From IMG/VR virus record IMGVR_UViG_3300033571_016140, positions 1 to 35,243 of that record: DNA of 35,243 nt. One strand, given 5' to 3'. The translations under genes and the position numbers were made by a program. This stretch comes from a virus. Each line of letters begins with the position of its first letter. The stretch's first letter is position 1. Shown here piece after piece: positions 24,746 to 33,334 of this stretch. The notes beneath the pieces were generated by a model that ran no database searches, was not told the DNA's origin, and saw nothing but the letters and a program-made list of their open reading frames with translations.

Positions 24746-25976
24746 TATATCCACTACTAATACATTTCAAAACTGGTTTGATAAAACTAATGAATTAGTA
24801 AATTTAGTAAAGTCAGATATATTAACTGCCTCTTCTGGTGGTGATACTACTATAGGTAATGCTACTCTACAGGGTATTTTTACTGCTAATACTATAATTG
24901 CCAGTACACTTTTAAGAGTTGATGATATTAGCCCTAAAGCAGGATCAACAGAAGTAGAATTTTCTGCCCCTGTTTTTATCACAACTAACCAGACTGTTTT
25001 GGGCAGATTGTCCAGTACTTCAGGTCCGAGATTATCTTTCTTTAATACTACTGATACGACTTGGCAAGTAGGATTCGAAAACAATACTAATAAAAACTTT
25101 ATTATTTCAAACGGTGCAGCAAGTTTGAAATTAACTTCAGGTGGTAATATCGAAATTACTGGTATACTTTCAGGGACTGCATCCATTGCGAGTACGGTTG
25201 CTCTTGTTGCAACAAATACAACAGATGCTACACATTATCCAGTTTTTGTAGATGCAGCAACCGGAAATGAAAATGTTAGAACTGATACTGGCTTTACATA
25301 TAATCCAAGTACAGGCACTTTAACATCTACAGTTTTTGCTGGAAATCTTACCGGTAATGTCACTGGTAATGTAACAGGTAATGTTACTGGTACTGTAACA
25401 GGAAATGTCACTGGTAATGCCGGTACTGTTACTAATGGTGTATATACTACTGGTGACCAAACAATAGGCGGTATTAAAACTTTTAGTGCGACCATAGCAG
25501 GGAGCATAACTGGCAATGCCGGCACTGTTACTAATGGTGTATATACTACTGGTAACCAAACAATAGGCGGTATTAAGACATTTAATAACGGTACCGCGAG
25601 TACAAGTACAACAACCGGTTCTGTAGTTATCACGGGTGGTTTAGGAGTTAGCGGTGCTATCAACGCGGGCGGTGATATTACTGCTTTTGCTTCGTCGTCT
25701 GATATACGAAAGAAAGAAAATATTGTAAGAATAGATAATGCGCTACAAAAAGTTCTACAAATTGGCGGCTATACTTATAACTTTAAAAATGATACCAGAA
25801 AAATAACCGGTGTTATTGCGCAGGAATTAGAACAAGTATTACCTGAAGTTATTTACGAAATCGACGATGCTGAATTTGGAAAATCTAAGGCTGTAAGATA
25901 TGGTAATATCGTTGGTCTCCTTATTGAAGCTATTAAAGAATTAAAAACAGAATTAGATGAATTAAAAGGATCATAA
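24723..25976 (+). CDS. Tail fibre with C-terminal S74 intramolecular chaperone
   Basis: 417 residues. A short helical N-terminus (WFDKTNELVNLVKS) is followed by beta-strand-rich shaft sequence. A run of GNVT-type tetrapeptides covers about residues 206-230, followed by two copies of a 24-residue NAGTVTNGVYTTG unit. The C-terminus (about 322-417) is a peptidase S74 / intramolecular chaperone domain: SDIRKKENI with the Ser326-Lys331 autocleavage dyad, then GVIAQELEQVLPEV and an amphipathic coiled coil (IKELKTELDELK). These domains trimerise beta-helical fibres and then cut themselves off. The ATG sits inside the preceding ORF with GAAGAA-like weak initiation, so coupling is likely. Confidence 0.85.
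   Translation: MAKSSITNISTTNTFQNWFDKTNELVNLVKSDILTASSGGDTTIGNATLQGIFTANTIIASTLLRVDDISPKAGSTEVEFSAPVFITTNQTVLGRLSSTSGPRLSFFNTTDTTWQVGFENNTNKNFIISNGAASLKLTSGGNIEITGILSGTASIASTVALVATNTTDATHYPVFVDAATGNENVRTDTGFTYNPSTGTLTSTVFAGNLTGNVTGNVTGNVTGTVTGNVTGNAGTVTNGVYTTGDQTIGGIKTFSATIAGSITGNAGTVTNGVYTTGNQTIGGIKTFNNGTASTSTTTGSVVITGGLGVSGAINAGGDITAFASSSDIRKKENIVRIDNALQKVLQIGGYTYNFKNDTRKITGVIAQELEQVLPEVIYEIDDAEFGKSKAVRYGNIVGLLIEAIKELKTELDELKGS
25339..25583 (+). repeat. GNVT tandem repeats and a 72-base direct duplication
   Basis: About 74 bases of GGT-AAT-GTN-ACN repeats are followed by two direct copies, 25413-25484 and 25512-25583, that match at about 67 of 72 bases with a 99-base period. They encode the same NAGTVTNGVYTTG shaft unit. 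Confidence 0.85.
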
Positions 25977-25977
25977 A

Positions 25978-26733
25978 ATGCCTTTACCATCTACTGGACT
26001 TTTAAGATTATCACAAATACAGGGTGAATTTGGCGGAACAAATCCTATTAGTCTAAGTGAATATTTAAGGGGAGGAAGTAATGTTCCAGATACCCCAAAT
26101 GCTGGAACTAATCAAACAGTACCAACTGGTCTTTCTAATATTTCTATGTCCAAATATCGCTCAACATCAAAAACAGTAGTAGTTACATATGAACTCATAG
26201 GTGGCGGTGGTGGCGGAGGCGGTGGATTTGCCAACGAGGGTGAAGGAGCCAGAGGTACATTTGCCGGTTCGGGGGGAAGTTCCTCTATAAGTGGAAGTTC
26301 TATAACTACTATAACAGCTGCTGGCGGACGAGGAGGCGAGAACGCGGAAAACGGTAGGGGTACCGCGGGCGATGCCGGTACAAGTACTGTTTATGGATCT
26401 GGTGGTGCAGGCGGTGGTCTTAATTCATCAGGCGGCGCCGCTCCTTCATCATCTTATGGCGCCGGCGGTGGGGGTGCAGGTGGTGATGATGGTTCGTATA
26501 ATGACTCTGGAGGCTGTTCAGGTGGAGGTGGTCTTGCTGGAACAAGACGAACTGGTACATTTACTGTGGCATATGGTTCTACTTTATCAATAGACATAGG
26601 TTTAAGAGGTTTAGGAACAACAAATACATCATATGATGGAGGAAATGGTGCTTCTGGATACTGTGAATTATCATATGACGGAGTTACAGCTACATTTACT
26701 ACTCCTGGTACTAGCACGAGGGTAATTAACTAA
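25978..26733 (+). CDS. Glycine-rich probable tail-fibre adhesin
   Basis: 251 residues. The N-terminus (1-60) has the pattern common to phage fibre and tail-tip attachment modules: LLRLSQIQGEFGG, NPISLSEYLRGG, VPTGLSNISMSKYR. From about residue 76 the protein is made of glycine-rich stretches (runs of up to nine Gly, then GGAGGG and YGAGGGGAGG) separated by short polar loops, ending in a beta-rich cap with SGYCELSYDG. Such glycine-rich motifs occur in T-even gp38 adhesins, where they form polyglycine II helices that display receptor-binding loops. Function by analogy only; overall sequence is not that of gp38. The next gene starts directly after its stop (TAAATG). Confidence 0.7.
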   Translation: MPLPSTGLLRLSQIQGEFGGTNPISLSEYLRGGSNVPDTPNAGTNQTVPTGLSNISMSKYRSTSKTVVVTYELIGGGGGGGGGFANEGEGARGTFAGSGGSSSISGSSITTITAAGGRGGENAENGRGTAGDAGTSTVYGSGGAGGGLNSSGGAAPSSSYGAGGGGAGGDDGSYNDSGGCSGGGGLAGTRRTGTFTVAYGSTLSIDIGLRGLGTTNTSYDGGNGASGYCELSYDGVTATFTTPGTSTRVIN

Positions 26734-27276
26734 ATGAATAGTATAGTAGATGTTTATGAAAAAGAATACAAAATTTTAAATAGATTACCTCAAAATTTAA
26801 AATTATCCATAAAGGAACTTATTTTTTCATACAGAAATGGTAAAGAAACAATTTGTGCAGTTTTTAATAATAAAGGTCCCCTCTTAGATTTGTTGGGTAG
26901 TCTACCAGAAATGGTAATGAATACGGACGTAGATATATATGGAATTGATTTAGAAAGTATAGGAACTGACCAAGTAAGACTCTATCATTCATGTAAAGAA
27001 AAAGATAAAATGTTAATTGGTTATTATATAAAAGATAACAAAATTGTTGAATATAAAATTTATAAACGAACAAATGATAGATCAATAATATTAATAGATA
27101 GATACAATTCAAATGATGAACTTATATCTGAAAATGAGAAAGAAATGAGAGCAGAACGAAGTGAATGGCCGGGTTCCAAAACAATTTTAAAATTAGCAGA
27201 TTCAAATGGATTTTATACAAATTTCCTAAAGAAGGTTAATAAAGATCAATTTTATGCTAGAGTAAGAATAATATGA
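26734..27276 (+). CDS. Unknown protein of the fibre region
   Basis: 180 residues, not recognised. It is mixed alpha/beta with no signal peptide or membrane segment, charged (Lys/Glu-rich) and has no glycine-rich or fibre-like repeats, unlike every gene around it. Visible segments include LPQNLKLSIKELIFSYR, TDVDIYGIDLES, KEKDKMLIGYYIKDNK and a C-terminal FYTNFLKKVNKDQFYARVRII. It starts directly after the adhesin stop, so it is co-translated with it. It could be a fibre-assembly chaperone, a fibre-modifying enzyme or a host-directed protein; the sequence does not decide. Confidence 0.7.
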   Translation: MNSIVDVYEKEYKILNRLPQNLKLSIKELIFSYRNGKETICAVFNNKGPLLDLLGSLPEMVMNTDVDIYGIDLESIGTDQVRLYHSCKEKDKMLIGYYIKDNKIVEYKIYKRTNDRSIILIDRYNSNDELISENEKEMRAERSEWPGSKTILKLADSNGFYTNFLKKVNKDQFYARVRII

Positions 27277-27285
27277 TTTTAAAAT

Positions 27286-27293
27286 TATAAATA
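27286..27293 (+). promoter_or_regulatory. Candidate late promoter box before the beta-helix fibre gene
   Basis: A perfect TATAAATA lies in the 36-base gap between 27276 and 27313. It would give a leader of only about 13 bases that still contains AAAGG at 27301-27305. The intergenic position supports it; chance occurrence is possible. Confidence 0.45.
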
Positions 27294-27312
27294 AAGATAA
27301 AAAGGTATTTAG

Positions 27313-29466
27313 ATGTCAAAAATCTCTCAATTAGGTCCGATACTAGCAGATGAAACTGCATCACAAGACCTTTTTGTCATGGTAAACATCGCGCAGGGCG
27401 ATGATGGTACAAAAAATGTTACTAGATCAGAATTAGTAAAAGTAATTCAAAAAGAACCTTTTAATAATATCAATATTACTGGCGGTGTTATTACAAATAC
27501 GGGTCTTACATCTGTTACTGTTAGTTCTAGTACAATCAATTCATCCTCTCTTAATAATAGTACAATAAATAATACTACTATGAACGGTGGTATAATAACT
27601 GGTGGTACCAGTCTTAGAAATTTCACATTAGACAATTTAAGTAACTATACTTCCCCTATTGCAGATGCAGACGAATTTATATTAAAGGATGTTTCATCTG
27701 GTCAAACTGTTAAGATAAGTTTTGCTGATTTTAATTTTGAAATTGCCGAACAACTTAAAAAGACAAATAAAATTTATGTAGCAGCAGACGCTGAACCGGA
27801 TGGTAATGGAAGTTATATGAAACCATACCAGACTCTTGAAGAAGCATTTGCATTTATGAATTCCGTTAATTATCCTCTATCAATATCAGTTATGCCAGGT
27901 GATTATTACACAGAAGGTAATTTATCACTCAGAGATGATTGTTCAGTAGTATCAACAAATGGACAGTATGCAACTAATATACACCTTTATGACTCAAATA
28001 ATGGACCAGGCGTGAATTGGGCTCAATATGACCCAATTGAAGAAAATTGCTTCTTAGTTGGATCAGGTTGTTATATACAAGGTCTAGGTTTCAAAAATAT
28101 GAGAGTCGATAGCTTTGATGATCCTACAAAGGGTTTCGCTGTTGCATTCCGACCAGGTGCTACAATCCTAAGATCACCATATATCAAAGATTGTAGTCAA
28201 ATTAGTAACTACACAAGAAGAAGTGTTGCCGCACCTTTAGATCCACTTAATGCAAATCCATTAGTAGGAAGAGGCGGTGGAGTTTTACTTGCAGACAGAG
28301 CAGTTCTTGATCCAGATACAATTTTCCCATATATGTTAGCATTTGGTGCAACACCAAGATCGCCAAATGGTATGGGTTATGTAGCGAAGAATGGAGCAGG
28401 TATTAACGGTATCGGTTCTATTACTATTTTCCAAAGATGCGCATTTTATGCACTAAATGGTGGACAAGTAACACTCAATAACTCTGGTACTCAGTTTGGT
28501 GATATCTCGATGAGAGCAAAAGGTTTTACATTTGTTGTAGATCCTTATGAATTAACTGGCGTAGAAAAAGATTTTCTTATAGTTGCAGAAACCTTTGCCG
28601 AAGCTATAGATACAAATAGACAACTAATCATAGATGATATGTGGGTAAATATATATGGTGAATATGTTGAAGGTATGGGTTTCACTATAGATGAAGCCCT
28701 GACCAGACGAGATGCCAATAACTTTATTCAGTCTATTTACTATGATTTATTATCTGGCGGTCAAACAAGTTCAAGAAACTTTGTTGCTGGTTTATTTGAT
28801 TACAAGGGTGACCACGTATTTCAGGTATTTGATCCCCCAGATGAAGATGCTGTATATGTAGGTAGTGCCAATAATGTTATAAATCTTCCTGATGCAAATA
28901 CAGTTTCAGTAAATTCAGCTTACATAATATACAATCCATCATCAAATCCTGTAAATATATATGCTGGAGATGTTTATGTGTCTGATGGTATTTCTACTTG
29001 GACTAATGTAGGTCCTAATGATACAACTTTATTAGATGCGTTTATATCATCATTTGATAGAATGACAACGTACATGTTAACTTTAACAGCAAATACAGAT
29101 GAAGAAAACATGCTTGGTAAAATAATAGGTTTAGTAAAACGAACATTGCTAAATCCTCAAAAGTTGTTATTTGGTAGTTTAATTGAAAGTCTAGCACATC
29201 AGTTTAACCTCGCAGGTGCCGGTGTAAATAAAAATGCATTACCACTAAACTTTAGACGTGTGGGTAAACCACTTCCGGCCAGTGGATCCGTTCTTAAAGA
29301 AGATAACGGAAGAGTTAGATGGTCGGGTGCAGATGAATTAAATAACCAGTATTTTGCTGGTGGACTAAAAATCAACGGAAGAACAGGCCGACTAGAAGGT
29401 AGACCTTTCACATCATCAGTTAGAAGACTAGCAAGAAGAGCAGCAAACAGTAGGGTATCAACATGA
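27313..29466 (+). CDS. Beta-helix-like tail fibre / appendage protein
   Basis: 717 residues. The N-terminus (1-60) is an attachment-like segment (MSKISQLGPILADETASQDLFVMVN). It is followed by a short run of beta-solenoid-like rungs (NITGGVITNTGLTSVTVSSSTINSSSLNN, quoted in pieces: GGVITNTGL, SSSTINSSSL, NSTINNTTM). The middle (about 155-420) has a right-handed beta-helix start (IYVAADAEPDGNGSYMKPYQTLEEA and VMPGDYYTEG, the pectate-lyase-like entry motif), with RGGGVLLADRAV and GGQVTLNNSGTQF rungs. The C-terminus is basic (RRLARRAANSR). No catalytic residues of a depolymerase are evident. It is probably a fibre or baseplate appendage. AAAGG precedes the ATG; its stop overlaps the next ATG. Confidence 0.7.
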   Translation: MSKISQLGPILADETASQDLFVMVNIAQGDDGTKNVTRSELVKVIQKEPFNNINITGGVITNTGLTSVTVSSSTINSSSLNNSTINNTTMNGGIITGGTSLRNFTLDNLSNYTSPIADADEFILKDVSSGQTVKISFADFNFEIAEQLKKTNKIYVAADAEPDGNGSYMKPYQTLEEAFAFMNSVNYPLSISVMPGDYYTEGNLSLRDDCSVVSTNGQYATNIHLYDSNNGPGVNWAQYDPIEENCFLVGSGCYIQGLGFKNMRVDSFDDPTKGFAVAFRPGATILRSPYIKDCSQISNYTRRSVAAPLDPLNANPLVGRGGGVLLADRAVLDPDTIFPYMLAFGATPRSPNGMGYVAKNGAGINGIGSITIFQRCAFYALNGGQVTLNNSGTQFGDISMRAKGFTFVVDPYELTGVEKDFLIVAETFAEAIDTNRQLIIDDMWVNIYGEYVEGMGFTIDEALTRRDANNFIQSIYYDLLSGGQTSSRNFVAGLFDYKGDHVFQVFDPPDEDAVYVGSANNVINLPDANTVSVNSAYIIYNPSSNPVNIYAGDVYVSDGISTWTNVGPNDTTLLDAFISSFDRMTTYMLTLTANTDEENMLGKIIGLVKRTLLNPQKLLFGSLIESLAHQFNLAGAGVNKNALPLNFRRVGKPLPASGSVLKEDNGRVRWSGADELNNQYFAGGLKINGRTGRLEGRPFTSSVRRLARRAANSRVST

Positions 29467-29933
29467 CAATAAAAAAACTTATAACTAGTCAAGCGCCTGA
29501 TGCAAAACCAGTAGGTGTTACTAAATCTATTTCAAATGCTGGTTGGACTATTTTAATAGAAGCGCCGCAATACGAAATTCCTGAAGAAACATTTGGGGGA
29601 GGTACTATAGTAGTTCCTGGTGTTGCTGAAATAATTAGCCCTCTTCTTATATCGAACATTTCGGCTGGAAGTATCACAGTAGATATAAGAATATATCGTG
29701 AACTTGATAGTGATGGCGAACCTGATGGTACTAATTATCTAATTGCTGCTGAACTACCTATCCCTGCATATGATATACTGCCTATACCATTGAATGGACA
29801 ATTTATCGCAACCGGCGATAGGCTAGAGATAACATCTGACGCAGCTAGCGGAATTAACGTAACAATTTCTTACACTGTTGGACAAGCTGAACAAGACGAT
29901 GTAGACGGGGTAGTAATCGAGGAAATCGTATAA
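29463..29933 (+). CDS. Small beta-sandwich-like tail protein
   Basis: 156 residues, rich in alternating hydrophobic beta strands (LLISNISAGSITVDIRIYREL, quoted in part: SNISAGSITVDIRIY), with an acidic tail (EQDDVDGVVIEEIV). The layout, with a strand pair ending in GQFIATGDRLEITSDA, resembles small fibre-head or collar-like beta-sandwich proteins found among marine phage tail genes. It overlaps both neighbours (ATGA before, TAATGG after), so it is coupled to the two long fibre genes and may connect or decorate them. The assignment is by appearance and context only. Confidence 0.65.
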   Translation: MTIKKLITSQAPDAKPVGVTKSISNAGWTILIEAPQYEIPEETFGGGTIVVPGVAEIISPLLISNISAGSITVDIRIYRELDSDGEPDGTNYLIAAELPIPAYDILPIPLNGQFIATGDRLEITSDAASGINVTISYTVGQAEQDDVDGVVIEEIV

Positions 29934-32900
29934 TGGTTTTAAGAACAGTACGTGGTTCTACGTCCGTTATTGGGCAAGGAGCTAAATTAGAAGTTCCTAT
30001 TACTTTAGATCCTAGCTATTTTGAAGGCGCCATAGTTTATGGTGTTGATAGTAATGTTTATTATTCCGATGGTGCAACTTGGATAATACTCAATGAAGGT
30101 GTTCAAGGTCTCCAAGGCATACAGGGTATGCAGGGTATTCAGGGCAGCCAAGGTATCCAAGGTATAACCGGTCAGGGTATTCAAGGTATTCAGGGGCAAC
30201 AAGGTCTACAAGGACAACAAGGTCTACAAGGTTTAACTGGACAAGGTATCCAAGGTACTCAAGGTATCCAGGGTGAACAAGGCTTGCAGGGTGTCCAAGG
30301 CGAGCAGGGTCTACAAGGTATCCAAGGCGAGCAGGGTCTACAAGGTGTTCAGGGTGAACAAGGCCTACAAGGTATTCAGGGTGTCCAGGGCCAACAAGGT
30401 GTCCAAGGGCCCCAAGGTATCCAAGGTGAGCAGGGTCTACAAGGTGTTCAGGGTATTCAAGGACAACAAGGTGTCCAAGGTCAGCAGGGTATTCAGGGAC
30501 CACAAGGTTTACAAGGTCAGCAAGGTTTACAAGGCCAGCAGGGCATTCAAGGCCAGCAGGGCATTCAAGGTCAACAAGGTTTACAGGGTATTACTGGACA
30601 ACAGGGTATTCAGGGCGCCCAAGGATTCCAAGGTATTCAAGGAACTCAAGGTCAGCAAGGCATTCAAGGCCAGCAAGGACTACAAGGTGTCCAAGGAAGC
30701 TATGGTCCATCTCTTACTATTATAGGAACTGTGGTAGATGTATCTAACTTTGTTCCCCCTGATGATGAACAAGATGTTTTAAATAATGCGTTTCCTACAG
30801 CAGTTTCAGGAAACGGTGTAATTGACCAAGCATCAGGTAATTTGTGGGTTTATGATGGATTAACATGGGAAAATGTTGGTCAAATTAAAGGGCCTCAAGG
30901 TATCCAAGGTACTCAAGGTCTAACTGGACAAGGTATTCAAGGTATCCAAGGACCACAAGGCACACAGGGTATCCAAGGTGAGCAAGGTCTACAAGGTACA
31001 CAGGGTCCTCAGGGTATTCAGGGCCAACAAGGTGTTCAAGGTATTCAAGGGCCGCAAGGAACACAAGGTATCCAAGGTGAACAAGGTGTTCAGGGTGTTC
31101 AGGGTGAGCAAGGTATACAGGGAACACAAGGACTTCAAGGTGTTCAAGGTATCCAAGGCCAGCAAGGTGTCCAAGGTTCTCAGGGTATTCAAGGCATTAC
31201 AGGACAACAGGGTATTCAGGGATCTCAAGGTATCCAGGGTATTCAAGGAATGCAAGGCATTCAAGGTAGACAAGGTTTCCAAGGTCTCCAAGGAATGCAG
31301 GGAATGCAAGGTATCCAGGGAAGACAAGGTCTAACTGGACAAGGTATTCAAGGTATTACTGGTCAACAAGGTATCCAAGGTTCTCAAGGTGTCCAAGGAC
31401 TTACAGGATCTCAAGGTCTAACTGGTCAACAAGGTATCCAAGGTTCTCAAGGTAATCAAGGTATTACTGGTGCTCAGGGTCTCACAGGTGTTCAGGGTCT
31501 TACAGGTGTTCAAGGTATCAGCGGTGCTGGAAATCAAGGTCTACAAGGCCTACAAGGAATTCAAGGTCGCCAAGGTGTTCAAGGTGTTCAGGGTCTAACT
31601 GGACAAGGTATCCAAGGTAATATAGGTCCTCAAGGCCTAAGAGGAGCACAAGGTGTTCAAGGTCTACAGGGTATTCAGGGTCAACAAGGTGTTCAAGGTC
31701 TAACAGGTCAAGGTATTCAAGGACAACAAGGTGTTCAAGGTACTTATGGACCTGGTTTAACTATTATTGGAAGTATTGAAGTAGCAAGTGATACATTATT
31801 AAAATCTGCATTTCCAGGTGCTGCCGCAGGTAGCGCAGTAGTAGAAACACTCACTGGTGATCTCTGGGTATATGACGGCACCAATTGGAATAGTGTAGGA
31901 CAATTCGTTGGATCACAAGGTATTCAGGGACGCCAAGGGCTCCAAGGACTTACAGGATCTCAAGGTATTTTAGGTCAGCAAGGTATCCAAGGTCCACAAG
32001 GTATCATAGGTCCACAAGGTATCATAGGACAACAGGGTATCCAAGGCCGCCAAGGTATTCAGGGCACTCAAGGTATCCAGGGTATTCAAGGTACTAATGG
32101 TGCATTTGCAGGCCAAGGTATCCAGGGACCACAAGGTATTTCAGGTGCCTTTGTAGGTCAAGGTATTCAAGGTGTTCAGGGCACTCAAGGTGTCCAGGGT
32201 ATTCAAGGTCGCCAAGGTGTCCAAGGTCTGACTGGACAGGGTATCCAGGGCATGCAAGGTGTCCAAGGATCACAGGGAACTCAAGGTATTTCAGGTGCCT
32301 TTGCAGGCCAAGGTATCCAGGGTCTACAAGGTACTGACGGTCTATTTGCAGGCCAAGGTATACAGGGTATCCAGGGTAGACAAGGTCTAACTGGTCAAGG
32401 TATTCAAGGTCTGCAAGGTATTCAAGGTCAACAAGGAACTCAGGGTATTTCAGGTGCCTTTGCAGGCCAGGGTATTCAAGGTGTTCAAGGTACTAATGGC
32501 ACATTTGCAGGACAGGGTATTCAAGGTATCCAGGGTATTTCAGGTGCATTCGCAGGTCAAGGTATTCAGGGTGTTCAAGGTACTAACGGTCTATTTGCAG
32601 GACAGGGTATTCAGGGTCTACAAGGTACTCAAGGCTTACAAGGTATCACAGGCCAACAGGGTATTCAGGGTGTACAGGGGCTCCAAGGCAGACAAGGTCT
32701 AACTGGACAAGGTATTCAGGGTATCCAGGGACCGCAGGGTATTCAAGGTGTTCAAGGGCTTCAGGGTCTAACTGGTCAAGGTATCCAAGGTATTCAAGGC
32801 ATTACAGGTCAACAAGGTGTTCAAGGTCTTACAGGACAGCAGGGTATTCAAGGTATTCAAGGTGTTCAAGGGATACAGGGTCGCCAAGGACTTCAAGGCT

Positions 32901-33334
32901 TAACTGGTCCATCTACTCTAGTAAATGCCACTAATGATACAACATCAACAACACTATATCCAGTTATGGTCGCTGCAGCAGGGTCTAATCAAACTCCTAG
33001 TGTAACTACTACAAAGCTGTATTTTAATGCAGCAACTGGAACATTGAATGCAACAGAATATAATTCACTTTCTGATATAACATATAAAGAAGATATTAAG
33101 ATAATAGATAATGCTTCTGAAATTCTTGACAGTGTTAAAACATATCAATTTAAATGGAAAGAATCAGGTGTTAAGAGTTATGGTGTTATTGCACAAGAAC
33201 TTGAAGAATTATTACCAGAGTTAATAAATAATACTAATGGTAATAAATATGTGAATTATACACCCCTAATTGCAATCTTGCTTGAAGGCTTTAAAGATCT
33301 GTCTGCTCGTATAAAGAGTTTAGAAAAAGAATAA
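29933..33334 (+). CDS. Collagen-like Gly-X-Gln tail fibre with C-terminal S74 chaperone
   Basis: 1133 residues. A short N-terminal domain (1-55, ending in YYSDGATWIILNEG) is followed by three collagen-like blocks (bases 30098-30697, 30890-31741 and 31910-32908; roughly 270 triplets) in which Gly is every third residue and the third position is nearly always Gln. Breaks of the type TGQG and GAFAGQG recur. Two related globular inserts of about 56-64 residues (YGPxLTIIGxxxx to LWVYDGxxWxxVGQ) separate the blocks. The C-terminus (about 1040-1133) is an S74 intramolecular chaperone with Ser1047-Lys1052 (SDITYKEDI) and GVIAQELEELLPEL. It is very probably a long trimeric triple-helical fibre. Proline is almost absent, so stability would have to come from other sources such as Gln-mediated contacts. 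Confidence 0.9.
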   Translation: MVLRTVRGSTSVIGQGAKLEVPITLDPSYFEGAIVYGVDSNVYYSDGATWIILNEGVQGLQGIQGMQGIQGSQGIQGITGQGIQGIQGQQGLQGQQGLQGLTGQGIQGTQGIQGEQGLQGVQGEQGLQGIQGEQGLQGVQGEQGLQGIQGVQGQQGVQGPQGIQGEQGLQGVQGIQGQQGVQGQQGIQGPQGLQGQQGLQGQQGIQGQQGIQGQQGLQGITGQQGIQGAQGFQGIQGTQGQQGIQGQQGLQGVQGSYGPSLTIIGTVVDVSNFVPPDDEQDVLNNAFPTAVSGNGVIDQASGNLWVYDGLTWENVGQIKGPQGIQGTQGLTGQGIQGIQGPQGTQGIQGEQGLQGTQGPQGIQGQQGVQGIQGPQGTQGIQGEQGVQGVQGEQGIQGTQGLQGVQGIQGQQGVQGSQGIQGITGQQGIQGSQGIQGIQGMQGIQGRQGFQGLQGMQGMQGIQGRQGLTGQGIQGITGQQGIQGSQGVQGLTGSQGLTGQQGIQGSQGNQGITGAQGLTGVQGLTGVQGISGAGNQGLQGLQGIQGRQGVQGVQGLTGQGIQGNIGPQGLRGAQGVQGLQGIQGQQGVQGLTGQGIQGQQGVQGTYGPGLTIIGSIEVASDTLLKSAFPGAAAGSAVVETLTGDLWVYDGTNWNSVGQFVGSQGIQGRQGLQGLTGSQGILGQQGIQGPQGIIGPQGIIGQQGIQGRQGIQGTQGIQGIQGTNGAFAGQGIQGPQGISGAFVGQGIQGVQGTQGVQGIQGRQGVQGLTGQGIQGMQGVQGSQGTQGISGAFAGQGIQGLQGTDGLFAGQGIQGIQGRQGLTGQGIQGLQGIQGQQGTQGISGAFAGQGIQGVQGTNGTFAGQGIQGIQGISGAFAGQGIQGVQGTNGLFAGQGIQGLQGTQGLQGITGQQGIQGVQGLQGRQGLTGQGIQGIQGPQGIQGVQGLQGLTGQGIQGIQGITGQQGVQGLTGQQGIQGIQGVQGIQGRQGLQGLTGPSTLVNATNDTTSTTLYPVMVAAAGSNQTPSVTTTKLYFNAATGTLNATEYNSLSDITYKEDIKIIDNASEILDSVKTYQFKWKESGVKSYGVIAQELEELLPELINNTNGNKYVNYTPLIAILLEGFKDLSARIKSLEKE
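30098..32908 (+). repeat. 9-base collagen-like DNA repeat array
   Basis: GGT-NNN-CAA/CAG units repeat in phase with the reading frame over three blocks. The array has many near-identical stretches, such as units containing GGTATTCAAGGT, and is prone to slippage and recombination. Confidence 0.9.

Noticed and set aside
26454-26717. Proline-rich minus-strand frame opposite the glycine-rich adhesin
   Set aside because: Gly codons read backwards give Pro; no start signal and no homology.
30005-31334. Several long open frames on both strands over the collagen-like gene (for example 30090-30503 minus, 30273-30725 plus, 30978-31334 plus)
   Set aside because: A 9-base in-frame repeat without stop codons leaves all other frames open. 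Their translations are monotonous repeats without ribosome-binding sites.
30098-32908. CRISPR-like array
   Set aside because: The repeats are contiguous, in frame and lack unique spacers; this is a collagen-like coding repeat.
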